A DNA stretch of 64,000 bases from Triatoma infestans (lineage: Eukaryota > Arthropoda > Insecta > Hemiptera > Reduviidae): positions 88,760 to 152,759 of the forward strand of contig JAAEAF010003801.1 of assembly GCA_011037195.1 (NCBI GenBank). Direction: 5' to 3'. The stretch's first letter is position 1. Each line of letters opens with the position of its first letter. The position numbers and the translations under genes are program-made. The notes beneath the pieces are model-generated. The model was not told where the DNA came from. It saw only the letters and a list, made by a program, of their open reading frames with translations, and did no database searches. Of the stretch, positions 47,639 to 58,640 are shown piece after piece.

Positions 47639-48064
47639 TGTGCAAGTCTGTGTTGTCACACTGTCTGAAAAACGCATCCTGAAGATGGGCGAACGCCCGA
47701 TGACCACAAAATGAAGCAGAGACGGAAAATGTCTCTGATGAGGTCGACGCAGAGTTGAAGTACGCTTGGAGGCGCAGAGGTGACGTTTGCTACGGCTGGA
47801 AACCATTGGGTCCAGCTTTTGTTTGTTGAATTTAATGCTGATTGGTTCAATTAAGAGGTTATATAATCTCTCCCACAAATACAATCAGTGTGGTATATGA
47901 CAGGGCGCGAATAGGGGAGATGCTGCGTAGTTGACGTGCGTTTGCTACGGCTGAAATTGAACCTATTGAGTCCAGCTTTTGTTTGGTGAATTAGGTTCCA
48001 TTATAGTGGTTATAATGGGGTTATATAACCTCCTCTATAAAAGAATCAGTATGGTATATGACAG
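47615..48064 (+). repeat. Retroelement-terminus-like repeat with damaged hammerhead motif, plus tandem duplication
   Basis: 47615-47740 matches 58228-58360 (ACTAAGTTTGCTCTGTGC, CGCATCCTGAAGATGGGCGA, TGACCACAAAATGAAGCAG). The 10 bases carrying GAAA-CCGGTC are missing here. After it, two units of ~125-130 bp (47781-47903 and 47932-48064) share GTTTGCTACGGCTG, GTCCAGCTTTTGTTTG, GGTTATATAA and TGGTATATGACAG. I infer the remains of a Penelope-like or retrozyme-like terminal repeat. No protein is encoded nearby. Confidence 0.6.
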
Positions 48065-48279
48065 AATTTTAAAGTTGAAGTCTCTTTCTTTACACGAACT
48101 TGATAACTAAACTCTGACGATAACTTGAGAATTTGAAATTTGTCAGAACCTATAATAAGCAGCATCTTACTAAGTAGGAACAAATCCCATCCATTTTTAT
48201 ACTATTAACGTAAGCTATATTTAGGATAATAATCTATTTCTAATATTAAGGATCATTAAATGTATTGATATAGGTAATG
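48065..48279. other. Short non-coding stretch
   Basis: Nothing recognised. Confidence 0.35.
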
Positions 48280-48668
48280 TATGAAGAAATGCGGCTAATC
48301 GGAAGTATTATTTTAGTGTTGGAACATTTGTCTAGATTTTCACGGGAAAAGCTCCTACGGTGTTTTTTCTGGGGATATTTGACGTTAGACTTAACTTTAA
48401 ATTATCATATTTGGTGAGTGATCTAGGCACTGGCTACTTGAACAACAATTTAGTCACTTTGAAGTAGGCTTCTATATCCGAAGAACTAAATAAGAAGTAA
48501 AATGAAATATCTCCCTCTCCATAAAATTTACTTATTTGGTCTGTATTATCTATTATGTGTTTCGTAAAACTTCCAAGCTTGAAGTAAATTTGTCAACTGC
48601 CTTTGTTTAATGCATGCAGTAAAAGGGGGGAAGCCACTGTGAAGGTTTCACATTGCTTTTTTTCCGTT
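48280..48668 (+). repeat. K1 repeat, last unit and right end, diverged
   Basis: Reads TGCGGCTAATCGGAAGTATT, GATTTTCACGGGAAAAGCTC, then AGTAAAAGGGGGGAAGCCAC and GTGAAGGTTTCACATTGC, a right-end hairpin with altered bases, then a T-run. Confidence 0.75.
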
Positions 48669-49294
48669 AAAATATTCGCAATCTTTATATTTTTACTATC
48701 TTACCTAATTTTTTTTTTTTATATATTTTTTAATGTTTTCCATTTACAAGAAATAGTTTAAATCTTCATCCAGGGTGTTCTAAAAAACGTGATATAAGGT
48801 TTACAAATGTGTCTCACATCAAGTCGTTAACAGAGTCACGACAGCCAAGGCTAAGTGTTACATTTTAAAGGCAATCCCGCTTAAAATGATTTCGTCTGAT
48901 TGGTGTTTATTTTTATTTTTTATTATTATTTTCTAAATCTTACCAACATTATCTGAATTTTTAGTGGTTTGCTTTTAACTCGTAATTTCTTAATGCCAGG
49001 AATTTCTCTAGTGTTAGTATGCGTTATTTTAGTTTCATGTTAATTGCTGCGCTCAAGATTAGTATGTTCTACTTTTAAAAAACTTAGTTTTAAAAAAACT
49101 TAATGCTGCACATTAGCCTCAATAGAATGACTATCTTGAAGAATTCATCACATCACTGATGTGCATATAAATTTGAAAAAAAAACATCTGATTTACACGA
49201 CATTTTGTTGTTGCAGTTGCTACTGCAATATGTTTACATTACAGTCCAGATCACAGCGCCCAGATAAAACCCCCTTAAAAACTTTTAATTGAAT
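48669..49294. other. AT-rich non-coding stretch
   Basis: Nothing recognised. Confidence 0.4.
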
Positions 49295-49470
49295 TGTTAA
49301 ATGGCACATTCTTCCCCTGAAATCATTTTTTTCTTCTTTTATTTCTGCGGAAATATGTTTCAAATAAATGTGATTGGTTTATATGTGTAAATCACCGATC
49401 CAAGTTTAAAGAAAATCATTGGATCTAATCTCGAGAAAATAACAAAAAAAAACCTGCAAATTTACGTGTT
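49295..49470 (-). repeat. K1 repeat fragment, minus strand
   Basis: Reads ATATGTTTCAAATAAATGTG, CCAAGTTTAAAGAAAATCAT and TCTAATCTCGAGAAAATAAC, part of one internal unit. Confidence 0.8.
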
Positions 49471-49607
49471 TGTTCAGTATTATTAGCATAAAGTAATCAT
49501 TCTACCTGCCTCAGTTGGTTGGTTGGCACTTGTCCTGGTGATTCACACCCTGGATGAGAATCACCTGTTAGGACAAATTAGTGAAATTTGAAATTTAAAG
49601 AAAATAA

Positions 49608-49665
49608 CTATTAAAAGGAGTAAAAGAAGGTCGTTTGAGTGTTTCACACGATTTTTTTTTTTAAG
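49608..49665 (+). repeat. K1 right-end fragment
   Basis: Reads AAAAGGAGTAAAAGAAGGTC and GTTTGAGTGTTTCACACG, then a T-run. It is opposite in orientation to the fragment just before it. Confidence 0.85.
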
Positions 49666-51194
49666 AAAATTGATTTTGGAAGTTTTGGAGAAACTTCCTG
49701 GATCATTTTGAAGTATTATTTTGTTCTAGGTAGATTTCCAGTCCTGTTTAATATCGTAGATAACTAAACATTTATGAAAATTCTGAGATTGGAAAAAAGA
49801 ATTTGTAAATTAGAGGAATTGCAGCGAGAGCCATATTAATTCATTCAAAGGCTCACTTACAGTAAAGATAATTGACAGTTTCGGATTATTACCACAAATT
49901 AGGGTAGAATGGTATTTTAAACTTTTATACTCAGTATAAAATTTGTGCTGACTGTTTTTCTCCGTTGGAAAGAGAGGCAGAGAGAGAGATAGATTAAGCA
50001 AAATGTAGAGAAAGAAGTTAGGGATGTTTAAGTGAACGAGGACAGGGCGTCATTAGGTGGAGTGAAGTCATAACTCATTTATTTTCAAACAGAAACCCTC
50101 TTTCTTTCATGGTTAGGACTGAGACGCCACCAGAATACAGGGATGAGCAATAGTATTATTACTAAGGCGGCAACTTCATTACTGGCTTTCCAGATACGAG
50201 ATGATAGGGGCCCTAAAGTGTTACGGAGAGAGGTGGGTTACTACTGGAGGTCGGAGGCAAAAAGGGGTATATACCGGAAGGGGAAGAAGGCTTAAAATTT
50301 CATTCTGCGACCAGTATAGATGAGCAGAGTAGTCGTCCTGGTGGAGGTTTGTTTGGTAGTATGCTGACACTGCCAGTGCTAACCCTAACCAGAGTCATTG
50401 TCCGTGAAATATGTTGCCTGACTCATCATCTGAGGAGGCTGTTGTCTCACCATGCCTTTTCAACCCTTATCCCCTCTTTACGCTAACCATACTCCACTTT
50501 TACTGGCGACACTAATCATTTCAATATGGCATCTTTTTTTTTTTTTTTGAAATAGACATAGCAGAGAGAGAGAGAGAGAGAGAGAGAAAATGTGTATTAT
50601 GGGTTGGCTTTCATTCTTACTTTTTATTTGATCTTCTTCATCACCCCTCAGTGGAACAAATAATAATAATGATTGGGGAGAGGCAATTTTTATTTATATT
50701 TTCATAAAGTATTAGTAGTAAAAAATGGAGACTTCTGGTACAGTGATGAGAGTGACAGGGTCTAAATATCTGGCGAAGTGGATAGGTTGCATCCTCACCC
50801 TCCTTATCCCCTGTACCAAAATTCACTATTTCTTTCTTAGCATTGTGTGCTACTTAGCATTGTTTGTTAGTCTTTAATGGACTTACCGATTGTAATAAAT
50901 AATGCGATTCCTCTAATTTATCGTGTAAGTTATAAAAACAAAAAATATAAATGTTATGTATAATGAAAGGGGCTTATATTGCGTGAACAATATTAAATAG
51001 TTGTAATATTATAATGCAGCGATTACTGAGCGCGAAATATTTACAATGAGTTTTTGTCATCATTTTACGATCTAATAGGCTATACGTTATTTACAAATTA
51101 TATTATGGGCAAGTCGCACATAATTTGTTAACTACGCAGTATTATTTACAACATATAAAGCAGCCTTTGAGGCACTTCAATCAATATTTTTTCG
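49666..51194. other. Non-coding stretch with GA run and unidentified patch
   Basis: 50040-50480 has higher GC (ggaggtcggaggcaaaaagg) without a recognised match. A GA run lies at 50565-50587. 50971-51060 is a diverged duplicate of 51345-51440 (TATTGCGTGAACAAT in both). Confidence 0.4.
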
Positions 51195-51290
51195 TACTCA
51201 AGGATCTCAAAACATTCATTTTAAATAAAAACGCATTTCGAAAATTCCACGCAATAGTATTATAATACCTCCACTTATAGCAGCAAGAGT
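51195..51290 (-). repeat. K1 left-end fragment, minus strand
   Basis: Reads TACTCAAGGATCTCAAAACA and GCATTTCGAAAATTCCACGC, then TATTATAATACCTCCACTTA, a degraded left end. It lies between the two duplicated segments at 50971 and 51345. Confidence 0.7.
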
Positions 51291-51849
51291 TCCAGAAAAA
51301 AAATGTTAAAAGTGCTAATAAGCAAAATATCGTTCAATTATTGTGCTCATATTGCGTGAACAATGTTGTTTTCCTTTAGTGTTAACAATAGTTGTAATGT
51401 AAATGCAGTAGTTATTGAGCGTGAAGAAAGGTTTTTATCAATGTTTATACGGTGACTTGATCACTTATTATTATTGTGTAGGGTGGTGCGGTGATTTAGA
51501 AGCCTATATTTCATGATCAAGTCATGGCTTAATTTGGTTGGCATGCAGTGTCGCTAAATGAGTTTTTATAGAAATAATTTATTAGTTTATATTGTGATCT
51601 CTGTTCTTCTAATTGTTCGGATTATAGATTAAACTTAAATAGCCATCGCGATTATTGCAACCAGTTGAAATTAGAACTCGGTTTTTTTACATCTTTTCCA
51701 CCGTACACACCACAGAATTATGCGGTTTTTACATCTTTTCCACCGTACAACCTACTTAATAAAATTGGCTTAGCGCCTCTTTGGTAGAGGGAAGTCTATG
51801 GTCACTAAGGAAACCCTAAGGATAGAAGTAGTAATTTTATATATTAGTA
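51291..51849. other. Non-coding stretch with a short tandem duplication
   Basis: ACATCTTTTCCACCGTACA occurs at about 51689 and 51731, a ~42-bp tandem duplication. Otherwise nothing. Confidence 0.5.
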
Positions 51850-52040
51850 TACTATTTTACAAAGAAAATCGCAAGGGCCGTTTTCAACAAATAGCGAAAA
51901 ATTTAATAATAAATCGGAATTCTCCAGTCAGTGTAATTGCATTTTCGGTTAACCTTTGAAATCTATGATTCTCTGGAGAAAACCTTCAGAAAATATCAAG
52001 TTGGTGCTTCCTGTAATTGTATTATGTTTTTTATACACAT
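51850..52040 (-). repeat. K1 repeat fragment, minus strand, diverged
   Basis: Reads CAAAGAAAATCGCAAGGGCC, GCATTTTCGGTTAACCTTTG and AATATCAAGTTGGTGCTTCC, an internal unit and part of the first block. Confidence 0.7.
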
Positions 52041-53394
52041 ATTTCCACATTTTATTGATTAAAAATGTTTAATCTTCTTCGGGGGGAGGGGGGTTGCTGA
52101 AATCATATATTTCTAGTAAAAGATCCGTTTCAATATTTCATTTATCCACTTTAATTATGATGTACTTGGTTATCTTAGGTTATCTGCCTAAACGCCAAAA
52201 GAGTTAGCAACTTAACTGCTTGATCTTTCTTTGTAGAATTTTTTTTCAAAATTAATTATTTTAAATTATTGGATTCTCTTTTACTAATAAATACGTTTGG
52301 GTTTTTTTTTCTTACAAAGTAATTTCAAGTACTAATCGAATTAGAACCTATTCTTGGATACCATTTGGACGTTTGTACTTGAAAGCCCGTTCAAAATTGG
52401 TACTCTAGAAAGAGGCAATCATTCTAATGTGATTATTTACTACTCTACACGCTTCAAAGGGATGAAAACACAATAATAAAAGGCTAAAAAGGGATAAAGG
52501 GAGTAAAAGGAATAAATAGTAAAAAAAATAAAATGTATGTACCCTCATTTTTTAATTTGTATACGTAATTAGGAAATGGGTATTTTCCTATTAGCAGCTA
52601 TAATTTGTATATATACATTGTTTATATAATAATTTTCAAAAATTGGATAAATGGAAAAGTTTTCTTAAAAGTCGGATTTTTTATTTTAAGTTAGTGATTC
52701 TTAAATTGTGGATCTGTTATGTTATACTGATATGGCTCTACAGAGGAATGTCTTCCACATTTCAACAACTTCCGCAAAATTTATGCGGAAAAATATTTTA
52801 TGTAATTGTCATGTTGTAAAGGTAGTAGTAAAATTGTATAGTATTTTGAAATAGCACTTATGAGCAAAGTCACTTCCAACTGACGGGATATAATCTAATA
52901 ATGTAACACATATGTATGTATGTATATTCAAAAAAATATACGCCTAGACAGTCCTTATTTCTTAATCATTATTATTATGTGCTTAAGGGACTTCAAAAAG
53001 TCTTCCAGTGAAGACTGAATGTCGAAAATCTAATTTGAAGCATTAATCAATGTATGGAAAAACATGTAATATCATTTTACCAGTAATAGAAAGTAAAATT
53101 TAATGGCAGATTAATTATAAAGTTAATAACCAAGTATAGAAAATAAGTAGATCACTTTAAATTTCCTGAACTGTATATAATATGAATAAATATTTTGATA
53201 AATACAAAACGAAAATCTAATTATTAAAATTACTTCAACGAATGTTTAAATTAAATTAAAGTGTGTTGACCTTTTAAATCTCTAAACTATCAATCCCATA
53301 AAAATTTGCCATAGCTCCTCTTTTATAAATTCCAATCTCAAAATCCCATTAATGAACGCAAATCTAACGAAAATCCACATCAAAAACAAATTTC
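52041..53394. other. AT-rich non-coding stretch
   Basis: No feature recognised beyond short TATG repeats near 52912. Confidence 0.4.
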
Positions 53395-53600
53395 ATAAAG
53401 GCTTACCTCTCTATTGCAATTCTGCCGTCCAAATCCATGCTTCTGCAAACTCGAGACTGTCCACTGGCACGTCTCTATCTCCCGTATATACACTGTCATG
53501 TGGTCAGCCTTGCTGTACTGCCTTTATACTGAAGAAGGTCATGAAGGAACTTCGTCGAGAACTCATATTAAGATAATTGTGAGACACCATCCCCCTTCTT
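53395..53600. other. GC-richer patch beside the Jockey insertion, unidentified
   Basis: A plus frame reads VQIHASANSRLSTGTSLSPV. Further on there is CTGAAGAAGGTCATGAAGGA followed by cgtcgagaactcatatta, which looks like the terminus of a retroelement. No family could be named. Confidence 0.35.
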
Positions 53601-53647
53601 AGATATATCAAACAAAATGAGTGTCTTTTTTTCTTCTTTTTTTTTTG

Positions 53648-53658
53648 ACTTCAATTCT
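53648..53658 (+). repeat. Target-site duplication, left copy
   Basis: ACTTCAATTCT, identical to 54768-54778, flanking the LINE insertion. Confidence 0.8.
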
Positions 53659-54767
53659 TTCGGGGGCTTTCCTCGATGTGAAGCAGGCCTTCGATCGAGT
53701 ATAGCAACCCGGGCTGCTCTGGAAACTTAAGGGCATCCTTCCAGCCACCTATTACTTATCCTAATGTCCTACTTATCCGATAGGTATTTTCAAGTACAAA
53801 TCGGATCATCTTTCTCTCTTTTCAATCCATACTGAAGATGGAGTGCCGCAAGGCAGCATTCTAGGTCCTATCCTTTACTCAGTATACACTGCAGACATCC
53901 CTACACATCCTGATACCATCCTTCTCACCTATGCAGACGATACTGCAATCCTGTCTTCCAATAATGATCCCGTAACAGCCCATAGAAATCTACAAACCCA
54001 CCTCTCCTCCCTAGAAAATTGGTTCAAAAAATGGGTCATTAAACTTAATGAAAATAAGTCCCAAAACATTACCTTCACTCTACGTCGCATTACTCTTCCC
54101 CCAGTCTACTACAACTTAATTCCCTTACCAGTGGTCAACGTTGCTCGCTATCTTGGGCTTTACTTAGACCGAAGACTTACTTGGAATCCTCATACACGAC
54201 TTAAAAGAATAGAACTAAACAGACGCTTTCGACAACTTAAAAGACTACTGGACAACAGATCTAAACTCTCCCTAGACAACAAAAGACGAATTTATACATC
54301 TATTTTAAAGCCTATCTGGGCGTACGGAATAGAAGTATGGGATTCAACCAAACGCTCAAATCTCCAAAGACTCCAATCCCTATAATTCAGGATCCTCCGT
54401 AACATTGTAAACGTTCCTTTCTATGTCTCCAACCGAACCATACGTACTGATCTTAATATACCGTTCATTGCTCAAGTCGCCCAAACCCGTTACAGAAAAT
54501 TCCATATTAACCTACAGACTTACACAAACCTTTTAATTCAACACCTGTCTTCCCGAACATTTCCTAATAACCCTCCTAGACGTCTTAAAAGACAATGGCC
54601 TCGTGATCTCCTCTCAAGTGAAGAGAGTCAATAGTGTTTTGTATTGTTTTGGAGTGTTACCATTGGGTAGCTTCTCCACTCATTTTGCATGTATGTTCTT
54701 TGTATGATTGTTACTTATAGCGCTATCGCGCTGATTGCAGCATGAATAAAGATTAAAGAAAAAAAAA
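53659..54767 (+). mobile_element. Jockey-type LINE, 5'-truncated, with A-tail and target duplication
   Basis: A non-LTR retrotransposon copy. It starts inside the reverse transcriptase: FLDVKQAFDRV (near 53670-53700) contains the first catalytic Asp and is followed by a stop. After a frame change it reads VPQGSILGPILYSVYTADIP (53843 on) and YADDTAIL (catalytic Asp pair 53936-53941). ARYLGLYLDRRLTWNPH follows, then a thumb region with SILKPIWAYGIEVWDS to a stop at 54383. Past it the reading continues FRILRNIVNVPF to PRRLKRQWPRDLLSSEES, ending at 54634. The 3' UTR ends in gaataaagattaaag and an A-tail. The endonuclease and ORF1 are missing. Few lesions and exact flanking repeats suggest a fairly recent insertion. 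Confidence 0.95.
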
Positions 54768-54778
54768 ACTTCAATTCT
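54768..54778 (+). repeat. Target-site duplication, right copy
   Basis: ACTTCAATTCT, matching 53648-53658. Confidence 0.8.
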
Positions 54779-55489
54779 GATCATAATTATGATTACTTTA
54801 GAGGATTTTATGAAGTTAGGAGCAAAATTGTGTAGGAATTTTCAAATATTTATTTAATTGCGAACGAGAAAGCCAAGGTACTGATATTATACACTAAATA
54901 ACGTGCAATCGCTGAATGTATCCAAAATCTTTCGACTATAGTCATAGCTAATATCGCCTAACCGTAGCTGGATCGTTTATAGACGGACAGACAAGCAAAA
55001 AGTATGCAATTCATTATGAGAATTGTGGTAAAACAATAAAAATAAAACAAAGTGACTTACAAATGGACGGTTTAATTTATATTACATTTCAGTTATAGTT
55101 CCATAAATACTAATAATCACTGCCGGCTGCCATTTAGAATAATAAAATCGAAAACAAGTTAAAAATAAAATAAAATAATAACCCAAATAATGCGATGGAC
55201 AAGAGAATAAGAGACAGAAACTTATCAAAAGACAATATAGTGAAGTTAGGAAAATTTATAGTCGTTCAAAGGAATGCCAATTTGCTATAATAATGAAAGG
55301 TAAAAAAATTTCACTTTGTCAAGAACAAAATTTCAACAGATATTTTTCAACTTCTTTTCCATGAAATGATCTTTAAAAAATAATTATAGAACAAAATAAT
55401 TATAGAACAAAGAGACATTTTCTTTTGTTTCATTATTATTTTTCCTTTAATTTTAATAAAATTTATTTCAGTAGTGATTTTTTTTTTGA
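54779..55489. other. AT-rich non-coding stretch
   Basis: Nothing recognised. Confidence 0.4.
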
Positions 55490-56165
55490 ACATTTATTTA
55501 TTTATTTACAGTCTGTAATAAGTAAATATGGTGATTAAACAGGTTACTCTTCTTCCATTGACAAATGGTCTCTTGGCCAGTGGCGTTTCAAATATTTGGG
55601 AGGATTCCCTGGTGCTGATGTGTGGATTCTTGTGTGTGCCTCATCTGTTGTAGAATCTTTTGTAAATTTGTTGTTTTAACTTCGTCTACGAATAGGATGT
55701 TCAGGTTTAGTGTGTAACATTGTATTTATGACATTCCTAGGGACATTGCGTCGTCGTATGTAAAAATATAAATTTTGTATGACTTGTATCCGTTTAGTGT
55801 GGGTCGGTTTTAGCAGTTTCCCAGAATATGCAGTCCGTATGTTCATAGATGGATGAACAATTATGGATTTGTAAAGGTGAACCTTTTTTTTTGTCTAATT
55901 TAGATAGTTGGTTGAGTATACTTTTAATAAGAAGGTATCTAGTTTCCATGGCATGATGAGTTTTCGTTACGTGAGTATTCCATGTAAGCTTCTATCTAAG
56001 TGAAGTCTAAGATAGCGAATATCTTACGTGTGTACATTTCGATTCATTAAGTTTTGGTCTTCCATAGATTGAGATGTTCCTCTTGGATGGTCTTGTAACT
56101 TTGAGGATGCAATGGTGGTTTAATTTAAACTGTATCCAAACTTACTTTGCAGTAATATTTTATCA
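55490..56165 (-). mobile_element. Jockey-type LINE 3' end, minus strand, relative of the 53659 copy
   Basis: On the minus strand: KLTWNTHVTKTHHAMETRYL (near 55975-55920), then LIKSILNQLSKLDKKKVHLY and KSIIVHPSMNIRTAYSGKLL, QVIQNLYFYIRRRNVPRNVI, and the end PKYLKRHWPRDHLSMEEE with a stop at 55544-55546. The end closely parallels PRRLKRQWPRDLLSSEES of the 53659 element, as do the LTW and Y-S-I-x-P positions. The 3' tail is an AAAT run (reverse of 55491-55506). The catalytic core is missing and at least one stop is present. Confidence 0.82.
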
Positions 56166-56192
56166 GTTAAAATAAAGTAAAAGTAATGATGC

Positions 56193-56955
56193 ATTTTTTT
56201 TTTTTGGCGGGTTTTACGTCCAATATTGAAATGAAAATAATCTGTATTTATGTATTTTGCATGTTACAAGAGTTGACCATTACAACATTTTATATATTAA
56301 ACAAAAATTTAATAATTGAAGTAAAATAAATATAATAACATAAGACAATAGAAAAAAGAAACATAAAAGATTCATGGTATTTATTTAAAAGAAACACTTT
56401 ATGAAATAAATTATTAAAGAATATTGAAATATATTAATTAATTCTCAAAAATAAAGGTAAGAATGAATGGAAGCCAATAAAGTTTATTCATTGAAAACAA
56501 AAGATCTCAATTTCAAACTTTGTGTAGTAAAATAAAAAATGTCTTTTAACTTTTTTACACTATCTATTGATAAAATATCACAGATTTGATGATCATTTGG
56601 TAGATATGGCTGTAAATAGTGTTTCCTATGCGGTGAATAAATTGGACACCTTAGTAAGAAATGTTCAAGAGACTCTTCCTCATGCATGTTACAGATTGTG
56701 CATATTGAACTACTGCCCAATTTGTAGTAGATACCCTTATAACATACTCGCATCTCTTGGGCTCTAGAAACTCTGAGTTGGCTAATCACTCACACTATAT
56801 CTATTGAATGCTTGTTGTATAATAAATATGTCTCACCAAGTCCTAGGCTACTTATTTCCCTGTAAATAGGGTTGTAGCTGGAGTGAACAGCTCTTTGTAC
56901 GTCTTTGGATAGAGTGTAATTATTCCATTTTTCTAGCAGGTCAGGTATCCTCCTG
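56193..56955 (-). mobile_element. LINE ORF2 C-terminus and 3' UTR, minus strand
   Basis: From 56955 leftward the minus strand reads RRIPDLLEKWNNYTLSKDVQ, SSLGLGETYLLY, then (after a stop at ~56787) RVCYKGIYYKLGSSSICTIC with the finger CTICNMHEEESLEHFLLRC (C-x2-C-x8-H-x4-C), ending LRSFVFNE and a stop at 56484. The order and many residues match 7602-8105, which has LSALGLTENYL and a CSLC finger. The 3' UTR is AT-rich and ends GGACGTAAAACCCGCC followed by 13 A (reverse of 56195-56223). This tail resembles the SINE type B tail. Stops make it inactive. Confidence 0.85.
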
Positions 56956-56956
56956 T

Positions 56957-57133
56957 AGACTAGACCCGCTTTACGTCCGAAATTACTGATCACGTTTCTT
57001 GGATGGAGGTGGATAGCAAACATTTTATGTACATATTAATACACCAAATAAAATCCAAGGCCAAGCCCAAGGAATCGAACCCAGTAGCGCAATACACCTT
57101 AGCTTTGCGGTCCCCAACCTCACTTAACGTGGT
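56957..57133 (-). mobile_element. tRNA-derived SINE of type B, minus strand, joined to the LINE
   Basis: Second copy of the 46420 SINE. The minus-strand head has GGACCGCAAAGCTAAGGTGT and GGGTTCGATTCC (B box), the body CTATCCACCTCCATCC, and the 3' end ATCAGTAATTTCGGACGTAA followed by agcgggtc. It has no A-tail; its last base adjoins the 5' end of the truncated LINE. Confidence 0.85.
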
Positions 57134-58227
57134 ACCTTTCTGTGAAACTCCATTTGTTTGATGTTTGTACTTCCACTGCCACCTTAATAATCTTATAAAA
57201 GATTTTCTAATAGGTGATATTTCTTTTTTTAGCTCTCCATGCTTTTTTTTCTTTTTTTTATACTTTTTTAATCAATAAAAATCATAATGTGTATGACACA
57301 TTTTAGTAAATTAATGATAAGCCAATTAATACTTATTAAGAGATCTTTAATTAATTAATATCAGTTTAAAATGAGTAGCATAAAATTAAGTATATAAGCA
57401 AAGTGAAGATCAAAATAATTTGTAGGTAGAGTCGAATTTTATTGGGTACAGCCGGCGTACAGGAAGCTCTCTCTCTCACTCTGTCTCTCTTACTCTGCCT
57501 ACTTTGGAATTTGATAATAATTAATGTAACCATATCGAAGGGTACAGCCCGGGAGGGGAGGTCTTTCTTTCTCTCTCTCTCCGAGTTATATTACCTCGGC
57601 TTTTGCTCCGCACTTCTATTTCCCCTAGTATAGCTCAACGTCCTAGGCCTCTTTTAATTAAATTACCTGTTTAGTGTGGAGGGCGAGTGGATCTGGAAAT
57701 GGCCTGGGTATGTTCAACCCACAAAACCTTTTCCTACAACAGAGGTGGTGGATTTGTTCGGATTTACGAATATATACAATATACATATATATTAGAGAGG
57801 AAAAAAAGTGGAAGACCTTTATTTTGAACGGGTAGGTAGTGGGGAGAGAAATTTCATTTGTCCTTTTGTTGGGATAGTGGGATGGTTTTGAGGTCTCAGT
57901 GGAATTATAAGGGTTATGTAATAAAAATAAAAAAAAAAGTCATTCTTGTTACATATGTCGTTTCAACCCTGTTACAGAATACTTTTTTTTTTGTTATTTA
58001 TCCCTGCTTTTAAATTGTTTGTAAATTAGCAAAAAAGGGGCACTATTGTTGAATATTGTTTAATTAACTGGTTGCATCCAGAGCGATAGGGGTAATTATT
58101 AAATAATAACTAAAAAAAAAAAACTCGTAACAGTTGAAAACGATTACCTACTTCTCAAGAACAGCTCTCCAGTTTTATAGTGGGTAATCAAGGTTTTATT
58201 GTGCCGACAATTCAAACTATATAAAAG
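57134..58227. other. Non-coding stretch with CT-rich patches
   Basis: 57455-57700 contains CT-rich tracts and GC-richer sequence (gggtacagcccgggagggga) without a match. TA repeats lie near 57775. No gene recognised. Confidence 0.35.
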
Positions 58228-58360
58228 GAGAGTGTGAAACTAAGTTTGCTCTGTGCGAGTCTGTGACACTGTCTAAAAACGCATCCTGAAGATGGGCGAA
58301 CGCCCGAAACCGGTCGATGACCACAAAATGAAGCAGGCTACCACGGAAAATGTCTCTGAT
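58228..58360 (+). ncRNA. Hammerhead-ribozyme-like motif in a retroelement-terminus repeat
   Basis: 58282-58319 contains the elements of a type I hammerhead in order. Stem I strand CATC (58282-58285). Core CTGAAGA (58286-58292), which fits CUGANGA. Stem II GGGC, loop GAAC, GCCC (58294-58305). Core GAAA (58306-58309). A minimal palindromic stem III giving CCGGTC, with the expected cleavage site after C58315. Stem I partner GATG (58316-58319). One extra T (58293) lies between the core and stem II. Stem III has no loop, so it would work only as a dimer, as described for short-stem hammerheads of Penelope-like elements and retrozymes. A TATATAAAAG box lies 40 bases upstream of the shared block's ribozyme part (58218-58227). 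Activity is not proven. Confidence 0.5.
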
Positions 58361-58640
58361 ATTTAAAAGGAACTCACAGTTGATAGCGGAGACCACCTAC
58401 GTCAGAAACACGACATAGGAAACAACACAACGCGTAGAACAAATATCCCCAAATAAATAAATAAAATTCACTGATTTTTTTTTTTAGGTTTCCGCGGCCA
58501 TTTTCATGAAAAAACCTTGGGTTTCCGGGTTGAGACCACATTAGAGGTTTGCTAGAAACGTTTTTCCCAAATTCCAATGAGCCCTCTTCAGAGTCGTTAC
58601 ACCTTGAAAATCTGGAAGTTGTGAGCAATTATTTCCTATG
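58361..58640 (-). repeat. Unidentified repeat-like block with CTGAAGA motif
   Basis: The minus strand has CTCTGAAGAGGGCTCATTGG, AACGTTTCTAGCAAACC and CTCAACCCGGAAACCCAAGG. The look is that of a retroelement terminus. An 84-residue minus-strand frame runs through it without a known domain. Confidence 0.3.
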
